A stretch of 64,000 nucleotides of DNA from Gigaspora margarita (GCA_009809945.1 WTPW01000082.1:457393-521392), one strand, 5' to 3'. Numbered from the stretch's first letter, positions 48,275 to 60,860 are shown. Made by a program: numbers and translations. The notes: generated by a model not told the origin, from the letters alone.

Positions 48275-48975
48275 AAAACATATGGGAATAGGTTCGCTAT
48301 CCAAATAAGCTCTAGCGTTATATACTCGAAACTCCATACCTATGACAAAGTATCTAGCATCTATTTCAGTTACTTGCACTGCCACTGTAGCTGTGGAGCC
48401 TTACTGTCCACTAATAAGGTCCTTGCACTACCACTACAGCCGCGGAGCCTAACTATTCACTAATAAGGTCCTTGCACCACTGCAGCCGTGGAGCCCAAAT
48501 ATTCACTAATAAGGTCCTTGCACTGCCACTGCAGCTGCAGATCCTAACTTACCACTAATAAGGTCCTTGTACTACCACTACAGCTGCGGAGCCTAAATAT
48601 TCACTAATAAGGTCCTTGCACTACCACTGCAGCCGTGGAGCCTAAATATTCACTAACAAGGTCCTTGCACTACTGCAGAGCCTAACTGTTTACTAATAAG
48701 GTCATTGCACTGCCACTGCAGCTACGAAACCTAACTATTCACTAATAAGTTCCTTGCACTGCCACTGCAGCCGCAGAGCCTAACTGGTTACTAATAAGGG
48801 TCACTGCTACTGATGGTCCTTTCACTGCCATTAGATGTGAAACCAAAAAACAGACTACAGTAGTTGTTACTGATACTACTAATACTTGCAGACCATTTAA
48901 AATAGGGAGGGTGGGCGGGAGATAGAGCTAGCCTTTACCAAGGTGAGCAATAGCAAACCAAAGATAACTTCATTC
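48275..48975 (-). repeat. Element with internal 49-bp minisatellite, copy 2 (minus orientation)
   Basis: Borders GGAATAGGTTCGCTATCC and CCTTTACCAAGGTGAGCAAT are the inverted counterparts of copy 1 at 14420-15145. The array 48377-48830 has about nine units (CACTGCAGC, GGAGCCTAACTATTCAC, TAATAAGGTCCTTGCA). Individual units do not correspond one-to-one with those of copy 1, so the arrays have turned over independently. Confidence 0.8.
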
Positions 48976-49391
48976 CTTAACATCCGCATGCGCACAGCCA
49001 CCCATTCATACTTTAATATGTCCTATTTACCGATATTCATAGAAACCTAAATTTGCTAAAATCATATGATATTACAACAAACAAAACTGCGCCCTTAAAC
49101 AATAAGCCCCAACCAAGCACTAAACTAACTATAAATGTCAAAAATCTACATGATCTGCGATAAAATCAGCTGATCTCACAATCATATTAATACTCTATGA
49201 TTGGAACAAGTGGCTTGACATCTGTCTACTTTTTATAGGTCTGATTAGTCATCACATTTTCATTAGATTAATTCATCGAAAGTTCATTTCACTGATAAGA
49301 AATTCTGGCATTATCGTTAGGGTCGAACTTAGAGTTAGGGTTAAGGTCAGTGCAATTTTGTAAAAAAGCTTGTTTGACGAACTACAGCTGT

Positions 49392-49535
49392 CTTTTCCTG
49401 AAGTTCTTTCGGTTTCATCCAAAAAGCCACCTAACACTTCGTTTTCTTTGGAAATTCATTCTGAAAATAGCGATCTAATTTCCGAAGAACTAGATAATTC
49501 TTAAGATGAAACCGAAAGGATTTCAGAAAACAAGT
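49392..49535. repeat. Inverted repeat with TTTCGGTTTCATC arms
   Basis: Left arm CTTTTCCTGAAGTTCTTTCG then GTTTCATCC, right arm inverted, about 35 bases, spacer about 75. It sits beside a degenerate TTAGGG tract (49315-49350). Higher GC than its surroundings. Could be TIRs of a very small element. Confidence 0.45.
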
Positions 49536-50493
49536 TTGTCCCAGAATTTATGAGAACAGAAATCATCGGTAAATTAATCTTATCAGTAAATTACTTGCCA
49601 TTGAGATTATTTAATTATTACAGCATATCCGTAATTTAATTAATTATAGCAGCATAATTCAATAATTACAATAATTTATAGCATCGAACTTGCATACAGA
49701 ACCATGGCACTTATTCATGAACTTGTTTCTGTTTTTTTTTTGGAGATACTATATGTATTGGACAATAGTGTACATGCTTGTAAATTCAATTAAATCTTAC
49801 TATAACCTATTTTCCGTTCCTGGTTTTAGCGCAACTACGTTGCGCAGCTACCTTATATGATAAAAATTTAGGTGTGATATCTCGATCGACTATTATACAG
49901 TAAATGGTTGACGTTTTTATTAGTCGTATCAAAAACAAGATTCAAGTTGTGAAAAGTCTGCCACGATTGCCTTGTACATTTTTACCAATTATTTCATCAT
50001 ATAAAATAAGTCATTTCTAATTACACCAAATTAAGTCTCATAACTGTAGGAGAAATCTCGTTAAATGATAGGAACTAAGTAGATCAAGTCAGTTAATAAA
50101 GTTATTATAAACCATTTTTGGTTTAACTATGACAATAGTTCGTATTTATCGCTTTTGAAAATGGTTCAAAATTGTTGTAAAGAACGAATGTATACTTTGT
50201 TCGTATAAGAATGGGTAGGTTTGTATCGAAATGTACAATCTATCATTACGTTTTTGATTACCTTAAAATACTAGATCAGTATAATCATTGATCGGATCTG
50301 TATGGTATGACACAAAAATACCCCTATTTTAATTCTGATCATCCGTACTATACTAATTTGTTGTATAATTACAGCAGATCAATATGGTACCAGTATGGTA
50401 CAGATTTTAGGAAAAGATTATATAGATAAGTAAAATACCCTTATTCCGTTATTAATCAAAATAGATCAGTATGGATGATCAGACAGATCAGTA

Positions 50494-50614
50494 CAGGGAT
50501 GGCATGTCACTATGTGCAATTGGTTTCAATTTTTTTTGGACATATGTCCATTTTCAATTGGACATATGTCCAAAAAAAATAGAAACCAATTGGACATAGT
50601 GCATGCCATCCTAG
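50494..50614. mobile_element. hAT-like MITE, 121 bp, perfect 8-bp target duplication
   Basis: CAGGGATGGCATGTCAC at the left, inverted CTAGGATGGCATGCAC at the right. Flanks gatcagta at 50486-50493 and 50615-50622 are identical. The centre contains GGACATATGTCC twice, a 12-base palindrome. The surrounding 50270-50760 region itself has inverted AAAATACCC words and is probably an older element. Confidence 0.85.
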
Positions 50615-51052
50615 GATCAGTATGTTATAGGGATGCAAAATACCCATTTTAAAGTCCGTATTTGGGTTTATACATTATTAAGGATGGTTTTTTAGAATTG
50701 GTATTTTACGCCTAATACCAGNCCGATCAGCTCGCCCATACCATACTGATTTTTTGTAATACCGAAAACCCCACATTAGAAAGTTTTTATAATATTTGGA
50801 TTTTAACTAATTTTGGGTATAATAGTATAAAATTGCTTAGACCATGCGCATACACGCATGCATGCATTCATGCGCATAGTGCCCGTCTATAATGCCATCC
50901 TACTTTGCATCTGGAATTTCGACCGATTTGGATATCTGAATTAAAAAAAAAAACAGATATTCAGTGTCATGCTAAATTTTTTTGTTTCATTTTTTTTATC
51001 ACTATCGTTTTTTTTGAATTTCTTATTTTGGTATAGTTTGTGACACGATTAG

Positions 51053-51400
51053 GCGATTAAAGCTTCAATCAAGAGATTGAAGTTTCAAGCGAGTGATTAA
51101 AACCCCAATCGAATGATTAAAGCTCCAATCGAGAGATTGAAGCACCAAGTGGGTAATTAAACTCTACTCGAGAGATTGAAGATCCAATAGGGATTGGAAC
51201 CGTTTAACCGTTTAAAAATTGCTCTATAGTTCCAGGCAAAATTATGTTGGTCGTGAGCCGTAATTATTTTAATGCCGGCCAAATTAAACGGTTAAACGGT
51301 TAAACGATTAAATGGTTAAACGATTAAGAAAAATTTTAGGCGGTTCCAATCCCTAAGCTCCAAGCGAAGGATTAAAATCTCACATTGAATTAAAAATATA
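51053..51400 (+). repeat. 20-bp tandem array interrupted by a hAT-like MITE
   Basis: About seven units of the form GATTGAAGCTCCAATCGAGA run from 51053 to 51187. The array resumes after the insertion with AGCTCCAAGCGAAGGATTAA. Units alternate GATTAAAG and GATTGAAG. Confidence 0.8.
51188..51355. mobile_element. hAT-like MITE, 168 bp, inside the 20-bp array
   Basis: TAGGGATTGGAACCG at both ends in inverted orientation, followed by TTTAACCGTTT-type repeats (AAACGGTTAAACGGTTAAAC at the right). Flanks agatccaa and agctccaa match 7/8 and correspond to one array unit. Confidence 0.85.
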
Positions 51401-52170
51401 TAAGGGTGTAATTCAGTCCGTGAAGGAAAGAACGATTATTAGAACAATTTTTAATAATTGTGGATAGTATTTAGTATTATTGTAATAATTCGACGTATAG
51501 ATTTCTCTAATAAAGCGAAACCTATAACCTGTAATTATGTGTGTTAGTTTATTGATTTAAACCATTTACTTTAATCACTATTTGTTCACGATCGAAGCTA
51601 AATTGGTCGAAAACCCTATAAGCTCTCCTAACGGTTGTAACACCAGATATAGCTTATCGGATAAATGGATGACGAATTGGAACTCTACCCTTAACAAATT
51701 ACTTAAAGACCAGAAAACCAAACTGAAAAAAAAATCAAAATATAAAGAACCTATTCATACCCCTAATCGTGATTCTTTTATTACTACTTAATATTACATT
51801 ACAAATTTCAAGGGAACCCAATCACTTAAGATTAAACCAAAATTCCAGCAAAAACTATTAGAACGAAATCAAATCTCATTATTACACTAAAATGAAAAAG
51901 AATTGCTACACAATAAAATAGGAATCAAAAGTTAAATTACTTAGTAGCATTTTAGATTGACAACACTATAACACTGAATCAACCAGAATATAAAATAAAA
52001 ATATAGAAAACTAACCTCCCAGCGCATAGGCAGCGCATGACTTGTTTTTAGTAATACATTTAAAATTAGATATATGACCAATAAAACAACAAAAAAGGCA
52101 AATTAATAAATTTTCGGAATTTTTTTATCTGGAAAAAGCAAATTCCGATATGACAATATAATTCCATCTC
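51356..52170. other. Stretch between repeats and the P450, nothing firm
   Basis: A 69-codon frame at 51582-51791 is Lys/Asn-rich with no recognised motif and no exon-like context. I do not call it a gene. The rest has no element ends. Confidence 0.4.
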
Positions 52171-52180
52171 AGTTATATAA
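52171..52180 (+). promoter_or_regulatory. TATA-like element of the P450 gene
   Basis: TTATATAA lies about 35 bases before the ATG at 52210 in a locally less homopolymeric context. Spacing fits a core promoter with a very short leader. Confidence 0.35.
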
Positions 52181-52209
52181 ATGCTAGACCTTTTTTTTTA
52201 TCAACAAAA

Positions 52210-54730
52210 ATGGGTTATGTCGAAATTTTTTGTCTGTTGCTTTTTGCAACGTTTATATTTAATTTGATTAAGCGGCCTCGAATAGGAGCAGTAAATATAA
52301 TTTGATTTTATATAGTAATTTTTAAGGATATTTTTGTTTTTATTTTTAAAATATAAAATTTATTTTTATAGAATGAACCACTATTAGTACCATATCAAAT
52401 TCCAATTATTGGGCATACGCATAAATTTCTATTTAACTCCGAAAATTTTCTCCGAGAATGTCGTGAAAAAGTAAATTACTGCTATTTACTCTATCTCTTT
52501 TGATTCTGTTTTTTTTTCTAATATTTTTGTCCTTTCATAAAGTATGGCGAGCCATTTAGCTTATACGTCTTTGGGAGTGTAATAACTTTTACAGGAATTG
52601 AAACTTCTCATGATGTCCTAAAGAACAGTGACATTTTTGATTTTCATGCGGCATTTGACAAGGTGCATAAATGTATATAGGATCTGACATCGACAGCTCA
52701 TTTAGCCGACATCACGTCAAGTGACAATTTACTAAAAATATATTAGCCAAATGAGCTTTCGACGAAATGGCAGCTAACCCTAACCCTAACCCTATGTGAT
52801 GTCGGTCAAATAAGTTTTGTTGAAATGACTGCCGGTGAAGTGAACAAAACCGATATTGTTGCCATTAATTTGAAACAAAATATACATAATTAAAAAAATT
52901 CGACTTAAAATTAGAAGTTTATAGTAATACATTCATATATCTTTTATTTTTATTATTATAGATACATCCATTAAATCAGATTTTATGCAGATTTAAGAAA
53001 TTTAACTCACAAGAATTTCTTGCTCGAGCGGTTTATGAACAGATAAGCGGTAAAATTAGCCTTTATTTATCAAGGATACAAAAAGAGCACTTACTTGGAA
53101 TTGAAAAATATTTTGGCGATTGTAAAAGTATGCTTTTATTATATCTTCTATTACATTTTAATTATTACATTGAATTCATTATCCAAAACGGATAAATAAT
53201 TCCTAGAGCCCAAAGTTTTCAAAAATGTTAGGAGTAAATTGTCAAGAATAATTGCCAGATCTATTGCTAGTATTTTATTTGGTGAAGTAAGTTTTAATAA
53301 TGTAATCCAATATAATTTTCATCTTGTTATATAATTTTAATTGATATTTTAATCACAAAGAAAGCTGCTGAATATGAAGACCTTATTGAATCATTTCATT
53401 AGTCCAAAAGGATCTAGCTAATCTTGTACTTATTCCTCCGATTTTATCATTCATTCATCATTCACTTCATAGAATGCTCGGTGTACGTATGTTTGCTATA
53501 ATCTATTAATAATCTTTAAATGCTGGTACAGTTATACAAATAAATATGATATATTTTTTTAATAGGTTACCATTGAAATTTGGATGGAATCCACTTTTTC
53601 GACACAGAGATGTTTTTGTCAAACATTTTAAATCAGTTATTGAAGAACGAGTCTGTCAAAGAAAAGAACTTGGTAAAGAATATATTCAAAAAGTATGTTA
53701 CCTTTTTTCAAATTTTAGACTACTTTGAAGAAGAGAATTTTTTTATAATGAAGGACTCTTTAATTGATAGGAGGATTTACTTGATTTCTATTTAAGTGAT
53801 CCACACTTTGAAACAGATGTTGTGGATGATCAATATATGAATGAATTGTTTGGGCAAATGTATTCGATAGTTTTTGCTTCAATTCATACAACTTCTAAAG
53901 CTCTTGCATTTGTTCTTTTTGGTAATTTAATATTCGTCATTTGATTATTATTATAATTTATTTATTTATTTTTTTTTTCTGATTGATGTATTTTAATCTT
54001 ACTTGTTAATCAAATAATTTAGATTATGCTGGAAGACCTGAAATATGGGATGAAATCTACGAAGAACAATTAAAGATTCATAATGAATCAAATGGTAATA
54101 TAAACAAAGATGACGTTCATAAAATGGTCAAATTGGATTGTTTTATAAAAGAATCTTTTAGGCATTCCACAGACATAGGTAATCACACTTTATCATTTGA
54201 TTTTTAATAAATTATTTGATATAATCAAATATTTATTATTTATTTTTAAATTAGCTCAATTAATGCACATTATGACTGGTGATTCATTTACATTTAGCAA
54301 TGGTGTCACTATTCCCAAAGGTATACATATGTATTAATTAATAATTTATTTTGACATTTTACATTAACTTTTTAAATAATTTACAGGTCGTGATGTTTGG
54401 GTCTACATGAAAGATACAGCCTTCAGTGAAAAGTATTTTGGAAAAACAGCGAATGAATTCCAACCAAAAAGGCACCTAACCTCATATTCTAATGGTAAAA
54501 TTATTCACTCACCAGCTACAAAAATTAATAAGTCATTTATAAATTTTGGAGGTGGTAAACATGCATGTCCCGGTAGATTTTTTGCCGTTAGTGAAATAAA
54601 GATGATTTTTCACAAGTTGATTTTAAAATATAAAATTAGAACTGAAAGCGGCAAAATTGAACCTGCTATAATAATATCTACTTTTTCATTCCCTCCTAAT
54701 TCTGGTTTAATTTTTGAAAACCGTGATTAG
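52210..54730 (+). CDS. Cytochrome P450 monooxygenase, 11 exons, phase break in exons 6-7
   Basis: Heme-thiolate monooxygenase, probably ER-bound: an N-terminal hydrophobic helix (residues 4-20) is followed by KRPR and a Pro-containing hinge. Exons: 52210-52290, 52372-52470, 52543-52662, 52962-53127, 53207-53286, 53361-53482, 53566-53692, 53771-53921, 54023-54178, 54255-54320, 54387-54730 (about 500 codons, usual for the family). Visible motifs: I-helix ASIHTT (exon 8), K-helix ESFR (exon 9), heme loop FGGGKHACPG (exon 11), ending in a hydrophobic tail and TAG. Exon 6 changes phase near 53400 and the exon 6/7 join is off by one in the opposite sense, so the net length stays a multiple of three. 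This is either an inactive copy or sequence error. The substrate cannot be told; sterol or fatty-acid oxidation are typical for fungal relatives. No clustered partner genes. Confidence 0.8.
52663..52961. repeat. Repeat block with telomere-like tract in P450 intron 3
   Basis: Intron 3 is 299 bases, against 57-101 for the others. It contains GCCGACATCAC and GTGATGTCGG as inverted words around a run of four AACCCT units (about 52774-52794), and two direct copies of a CAAATGAGCTTTCGACGAAAT-like block. A short TIR element inserted in the intron is likely. Confidence 0.5.
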
Positions 54731-56340
54731 CAATTTGTTCATATTATAATTTCTTCACATAATTTATCCATTCCTTATACTTTATTTATTATTTAAAGCA
54801 TTATTTCCATTTTTATTTTTTTATTTTATTTTCTTTTTTGCATTGTTATGGTTCATTATTATTATTCCTAATATTTGTCATAATTTGTAAGATGGGATGC
54901 TGCGTTCAGAAATTTCTTGATTTATTGAATTTCCGTCTTTAGTCTGTATAACTTTATAACAATAGTATTGTCTTTTGAGGGATGCAGTCAGACTAAACAA
55001 AGAAAAATAAATTATAAACAAAAGCAAATATGAATAAAACAAAGATGGCAGTTTAAACTTGCCTTTGAACGTAATTAAAAAGAGATTTTTACCGTTACTC
55101 TATGATCTTAGTGATTATCTGTTATGTAATACATTTGATGGTGTATTAGGAATACCATGAAAATCTATAGAAGAAGGAATATAGTGCACAAACAAAATGT
55201 TAAATTCATTGGTCAGCATAATCATATATTCATGATATCGTATCATATGAGATTTAGTAATTACCATATTTACCCATGTAGACCTCCGTGCGATGTATCC
55301 TGTAGCAATTTTGACAGTCAATTTTTGGTTTATACTCGGGTACCTGAGTATGATACTACCATGTTCTGTACCCGGGAAAACATAATAAACATATTCATAT
55401 CCATACAATAAATCCCCACACATGTACCCAGGGTACTAAAACGAGCTAGGGAAATACCTACATATGTTGGGTAAAAACGGTATTATTTTGGATTCTGTAT
55501 AGTTTGTCGATCATGTGTAGTTTTAAATTAATGGTTTTTTTTTGGTTCACTTTAAGAAATTATGTTTAAAAAAAAAAAATCAGCTAAGACAATTATTTAT
55601 TGTCTGTGAAACATTGAAAGAGACCTCATAGTGTTTAATCTATGTTACATAACTTATGACGAACTAAGTTGCCTATACCCATTCTTCCAACAAACCATGC
55701 AATATTTATGCTATTTTACTGGCTACATTTTGAGAAACAATTACAGTTTTCATATTTCAGACCCATTTTTCAGCTAAAATTTTCCTTTAACTTATAAACA
55801 ATTATTGCATGGATGCAATATGAGACAACACTGTAAAATATATAGGACAGTGCACTGCACAACGTAAAAAAAATCAAAATTACAATAAGTATGTGATGGT
55901 TTGCGGTCGTATATTTACGAAAATATTGCAACATGCTATGCTAAAGCACAGAACCAGCAACAGAAATTGGTGCTATTCTTGCATAATGGCAGAATAAATG
56001 AAAATGTTTTATCAAAATTATCTGAATCTGATAAAAAAAATTACAAAATATAAAAAATGAAGCACACAAATATATAATGATTCATATTACATATAAAAGT
56101 AAAATAATTTAATTTTTTGTTTACTAAATTAGATTTGCACATTTGGCGACTTCGTCATCAAGGTGGTAGTAAATATGGAAAAATATGGGCATCTTATATT
56201 TAGGAGCTTCTTACATTTGTTATTTATTCCCTCCAACCAATTTGCGACAACTAATGATCCAATCTGATAAAAATTTATTTTTTAAATTCTTTAGACCAGT
56301 AGATTCGAATAAAAAATTCATCGGCCCTGTAAGAAAAGTG
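54731..56340. other. Gene-free stretch after the P450
   Basis: Contains the P450 3' region and otherwise no convincing exon. A GGGTACC / GTACCCGGG / GTACCCAGGGTAC cluster near 55340-55430 is a local inverted repeat. Short open frames on both strands here mirror each other and are not credible. Confidence 0.45.
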
Positions 56341-56344
56341 GTTC

Positions 56345-57660
56345 GGGGTATGGTACGGGAAAACAATGTATATGCACAGAATGGTACGTAGCACGTATAG
56401 GCACGCTTTACGGAATGCCACGGTTAAAAATGACGGTAATGGGGATGGCACGTTATATCATGTCATACAAAATGGCATGCATCAGGTGAGGAATACTTAT
56501 TTTTGCAAGTAATACAAACCCAAAAAGGAAATTCAACGTAAAAATAAACCAAGTTCGCGAAATTAAAAAGTTAGGATTAGGACGTTAGGGTTAGAACGTT
56601 AGGGTTAGAGGAGGTTTTATCTGTAAAATTTCATTCCCATCATTTTTATTAGTGCCCCAAGACAGGTTTAAACACTCGTTTTCTTGTATTTTCTCTTTTT
56701 TCGTTTTTTCGAACCAATCAGAATACAAGTTCCAAAGTAACGTGATCATAATGTAAATTTTCAAAGATTTACTTTTGCCATTTGTTGCTATGTTTGTTGA
56801 CTGTCTACATTCTGAAAGACTCGTGCTGGCCAAATTTATATCACCGGCCAAAATTATGCTACTAATTTAGCCCGAATTTGGTATTGTTACACTGCATTAA
56901 AAATTGTAAAAATATCGATTTCCCTATAATTTGGGCCAAAAATATCGGTTTATATTGAACTAAATAAATCTATATTTTTTCAGGTCCCTGGTGATAGCAC
57001 GTCTTTTACAAACGCCCATAGATTTCCTACAAAAAAAATTAATAAATGAGTTTACCCCTAACGTGACTTCACCCTAATCTCACCCTAACCCTAAGGGGTT
57101 TCATTGGATAAAAATCACGGGGGTAAAATTTTTTGTGGAAAAGTTACCACAGCCTCTTTTACACGGAATGGCATGTGTTAAAAGTGACACGTGCTGGCTT
57201 ATTTCACAGAGTACAATAAGAGCGAAGGATTACAACCGATTTTTTTTAAAAAAGTTGCAATATCTCAAAAACTCGCAAGTAAGCCTGCTCTGGATTCTTA
57301 AGGAGAAAGATTCCTTGCAAGATTTTACACATTTGTAGTTGTTTTATTTTTCAAATATGTACATACTCCAACTATTGTTCAGTCCTCTTCTAACAAAATG
57401 CTTATTGGAAAGTGGACCATAAATTTAAATTTACTTACCCGTTTAAGCAAGTGCCATCAGCTCCGTGTCAATTGGCTTAGTAAACTGATACAAAAGGCAC
57501 GTACGATTTACGTAATTTCACGTTAAATTGGCACATGCATACGGATAATCATGGTCCGCCGATTCCCATGCCAACTCGAACCATGCACATGCAAACCTGA
57601 CCCATAGCACGTGCTATTCGACCACGTGCCTATACATTGTTTTTCTGTGCAATCCTGGAC
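56345..57660. mobile_element. Possible 1.3-kb TIR element with CACGTGCC-rich ends
   Basis: Left GAAAACAATGTATATGCACA and right inverted AAAAACAATGTATAGGCACG, with TAGCACGT and GGCACG words in both subterminal regions. The interior carries two TTAGGG-type tracts (56575-56608 and 57060-57093, opposite orientation) and a block (CAGGTTTAAACACTCGTTTT) related to 20940-20990. Ends and target duplication not established. Confidence 0.4.
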
Positions 57661-58913
57661 CATATTTCTTACAGAGTGGATTGGATCAGATGACTGTTAA
57701 AATTCTTTATTAGAGTTTTAGAGTGTAAAAATAAAATTATGAAATAGTTTTTTATTACCCTTTGAAAATTCAAGTTGACAAAAACTAACAGTCGTAAAAG
57801 AAATATGGCAAAATTTTTTAGAACCTACTATATTAATAAGAGGTATCACATTATTATATTAGCATTACATCAGTATGCATGCTTTATATAGTGGCTTTAG
57901 CAATAATGATACTATTTAGGTGGATATTGACTAGAATTTTTATAAATTTTTCTTTTTGGTTTTATTATATTTCTACTATTATCCCTTATTTTTTTTGCAA
58001 GAATAAATCATTCTACTTATCACTTATTTAATAAAGCATATAATTAACATATTTTTGATCAGTCTTATTCTAGAGTAGAATTAAAAACTATATGGTATGC
58101 AAATATTATTATTAACTATTATACCATTATAAGCCATCTTAAATGGTTTTATATAGTACAGAATTTTATGTGGCATACGATTGTTAGCAATTTAAGAGTA
58201 TATTTATTAATTAGCTAAAGGATTTAAATAATACAATATGGGGATTAGATTTAAAATATGCGGTACCTCCAGTAAAAATTTCAAATTTTCCATTTTGCAT
58301 TAACTACTGTCCTTTTTTTAGGTGTCAATTGTATCAATTATTCAATTTTTAGCATTTATTTTTTTTCTGTCTTTTTTTATCTGGAAATCTAATTTCCTGA
58401 AATTATCTGATAGGATTACCATATTATCGCGAAATACCACGCACCTGCGCAGTGTTTTGATCACCTGCGCGCTATTTTGAGTGCACGCATGTGCGCTATT
58501 TTGAGGTAACCCAATTTTTTATCCTGTACCGGTGCTAAAAATCTAAACCTTAATATATATATATATATATAGAGGAACAATTAACCTATTGTTGATTCTA
58601 TGTAGCGATAGTAAAAAGTGAATGATTTGTTTTTTAAAACCTGCACATATATAAACTATCACCTGTAGGTTTATGACCTTATTTTTCTTTGTTCTTTGGC
58701 ATCATTACGCAGCACTCTAAGGCTATTATAGTTTTAACTTTAAAAAGGATGTTGTGAAGGGCTCCCACCTTAGGAGTTTTCTTTTTTTTATTATTATTTC
58801 TTTTTATTTTTCATTTTAATTGTTATACATATATATATCATGTTTATTTATTAGTAGTATTAGTCATATATATATTATTGTTCTTTAAATAGGCTTTATT
58901 TGTACCTGTATCA
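57661..58913. other. AT-rich stretch with short low-complexity pieces
   Basis: Near 58430-58510 a CACCTGCGCGCTATTTTGAG-type unit repeats about three times with CpG-rich words. Near 58553-58572 is a pure TA run. No frame is convincing. Confidence 0.45.
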
Positions 58914-59052
58914 GTCAGATCATTCCAATCTAACAGATCGTTCTGATATATCAGATCAGTCGATATGTCAGATTGATCCAATATGTCAGATCTGTACGAT
59001 ATGGCAGATTGCTCCGATATATCAGATCAGTACGATATGTTAGATTGGGTAA
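58914..59052 (+). repeat. 18-bp tandem repeat with ATATGTCAGATTG units
   Basis: About seven units of the form ATATGTCAGATTGATCCG, alternating CAGATC and CAGATT, several with GTACG. The word GATCAGTACG is near self-complementary, so the array can also fold. A similar GATCAGTATGG vocabulary occurs around 50270-50640. Confidence 0.7.
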
Positions 59053-59829
59053 TTCAATTATTAGTTTCACCATAAAACCTGTATTAAAAATAGGAATGTA
59101 AAAAGTATAAAAGTGATGTCCCTGTCACCTTGAAATAAAGACAGCTCACTACGAGTTAACAACTCAGTTGAGTTTTAATACTTCAAAATCATATTAGTAG
59201 AAGTAGTGACCCCAATAGTTAATTACTCATCTTCTAAGTTTTGTCCATATTGTCCCGAATACGCTTCTGATATCCCTGTTGTTACTATAAAAACCTTGTT
59301 GTCAGTTTTGGAGTAACCTTCAAAATTTGAGTAGAAGAGTTAATGTAAAATAGTTTCCTTGATACCTTTATAGAAAAACCTTTAATTGTTACCTTGACCC
59401 ATTGTTAGCAAAGTCAAACAATACTTGTGTACCTTATTTATCGAACAATCTGATCTCGTGATACTGATATTGGACTGATATCCAAATTGACACTATAATT
59501 AGAACCTAAAAGCATAGATACCATATCGTTACATGAACCCCATGAAAGCAACTCGCTGATTGCAAGCTAATATTTATATTTATATCCCATATGCTGCAGC
59601 TGGGATTGACTAATAGATTATTGCTGATATCGCCCTACCAAGACTTTCTGAACCTTGAGACCCAGACCAAATCTTCTATGACTCTTTCTGCCTGCCAGTT
59701 CAAGGTTTAAGAGTCTTGAGCACTTAGTAGATAGTATTTTAGTTAGTTTGTGTTGTAAGGTGTATAGTTTGACCTGCCCACTATTAGTTTACACCTTCTC
59801 AATTGGTGGTGACTGTGAAATTGAATTAT

Positions 59830-60860
59830 CCCATTTATCTGTGAGATTGAACTACCCTTCTGACTGAATTTAATTTAGTTTAGTTTAGTTTTAGCTTCAA
59901 AATATCCGAAATAGGTAATTTTGACCTTGGTAGACCTGTTGGAGAGGAAAGACCACTTCCTCCATATGAGCCCCGGAACAATGAAGATCCATGTGATAAC
60001 CGTAATCAAGCCCAGAATCTTCTTTGAGATATTGCCTAAGCTTTTAGAGATGTGGCCCAATATGAGGTTCTAGCTGCTTCTAGAGAAAATAACTGGGTAC
60101 TGTACAAACCTTCAAAGGAGAAGATAATGAGAACCCAGTGGAGTGGGTTGAAGCCTTTGAATGAGCTGCTGATACCAACAATTGGACTAGGGCTAGAAAA
60201 ATTAAAATTGCTTCAGGGCATCTGGCAGGAATTACCGCCAGTTGGTATAATGACCAGAAGGATAACCTTCTCTATTAGGATGATGATGATAATCCCGAGA
60301 ATAGTTTTGTCCAGTCATTTGTTAAATATTTTGCAATCCCAGAAAGAAGACATCAGTGGCAGTTAGAATTAACCTTGTTGAAGCAAAAATTGAAAGAAAA
60401 GATGGACTGATATACATATCAGTTCGAGAAATTATTAAAGAGAATCGGCACCAATTGTCAAATATCCACTGCATACATTATCTAAATGTTTATAGAAGAA
60501 CTCTAATCGCTGCTTTAATATCTGCTAATGACTTCGAAACATTAGATGCTGCTATTATCAAAGCAAGAAAAATAGAGGCTGGTCAGTACTATGACAAGCA
60601 GGAACCCACCAATCAAGCCCTTGATGATTTGACCAAAAAAAATACAACAAATGCAGTAAATTATGAAAAAATTAACCACTGCTTTATCTGCAAGAGTTGA
60701 AACTGCTAGCTCCCAAGTACCGTCTGGCACATATCAGCCCCAAGTCTGGTAGTATCCATCCTAGCAAGCAAGAAATGAGGGAGTCACATATTATAATTGT
60801 GGTGAATGGGGGCATATTTCTAGGTTTTGCTTTGCGGAATGATGTTAATCTTTTTGGAAT
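59830..60860 (+). mobile_element. LTR-retrotransposon gag-like fossil (Ty3/gypsy-like), broken
   Basis: Successive plus-strand fragments have the composition and order of a retrotransposon Gag: a charged capsid-like part, then near the end a zinc-knuckle-like stretch containing GHISRFC. It is broken in several places. No pol domain follows; the sequence passes into a TIR element at about 60924. Sequence upstream (58750-59830) may hold leader or LTR remains but no matching LTR pair was found in the window. Age is probably considerable. Family assignment is tentative. Confidence 0.5.

Larger units (their letters stand above)
47993..49857. repeat. Large relative of the repeat at 8542-8810
   Basis: Left TACCAGGAACGGAG and right CCGTTCCTGGTTTTAG are inverted. 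The segments GTGAAACAAAGTGTA plus GTCCACAAAAT, and the end block CGCAACTACGTTGCGCAGC, match the short copy. The inner 1.6 kb, including the minisatellite element, is absent from the short copy, so this copy carries insertions or the other a deletion. Confidence 0.4.

Noticed and set aside
49392-49535. Possible coding segment because of higher GC
   Set aside because: The two GC-rich parts are inverted copies of each other, so a TIR or hairpin explains them better.
52770-52800. Telomere-like AACCCT run suggesting a chromosome end
   Set aside because: Only four units, inside an intron of an otherwise complete gene, with similar short tracts scattered through the window; these are interstitial.
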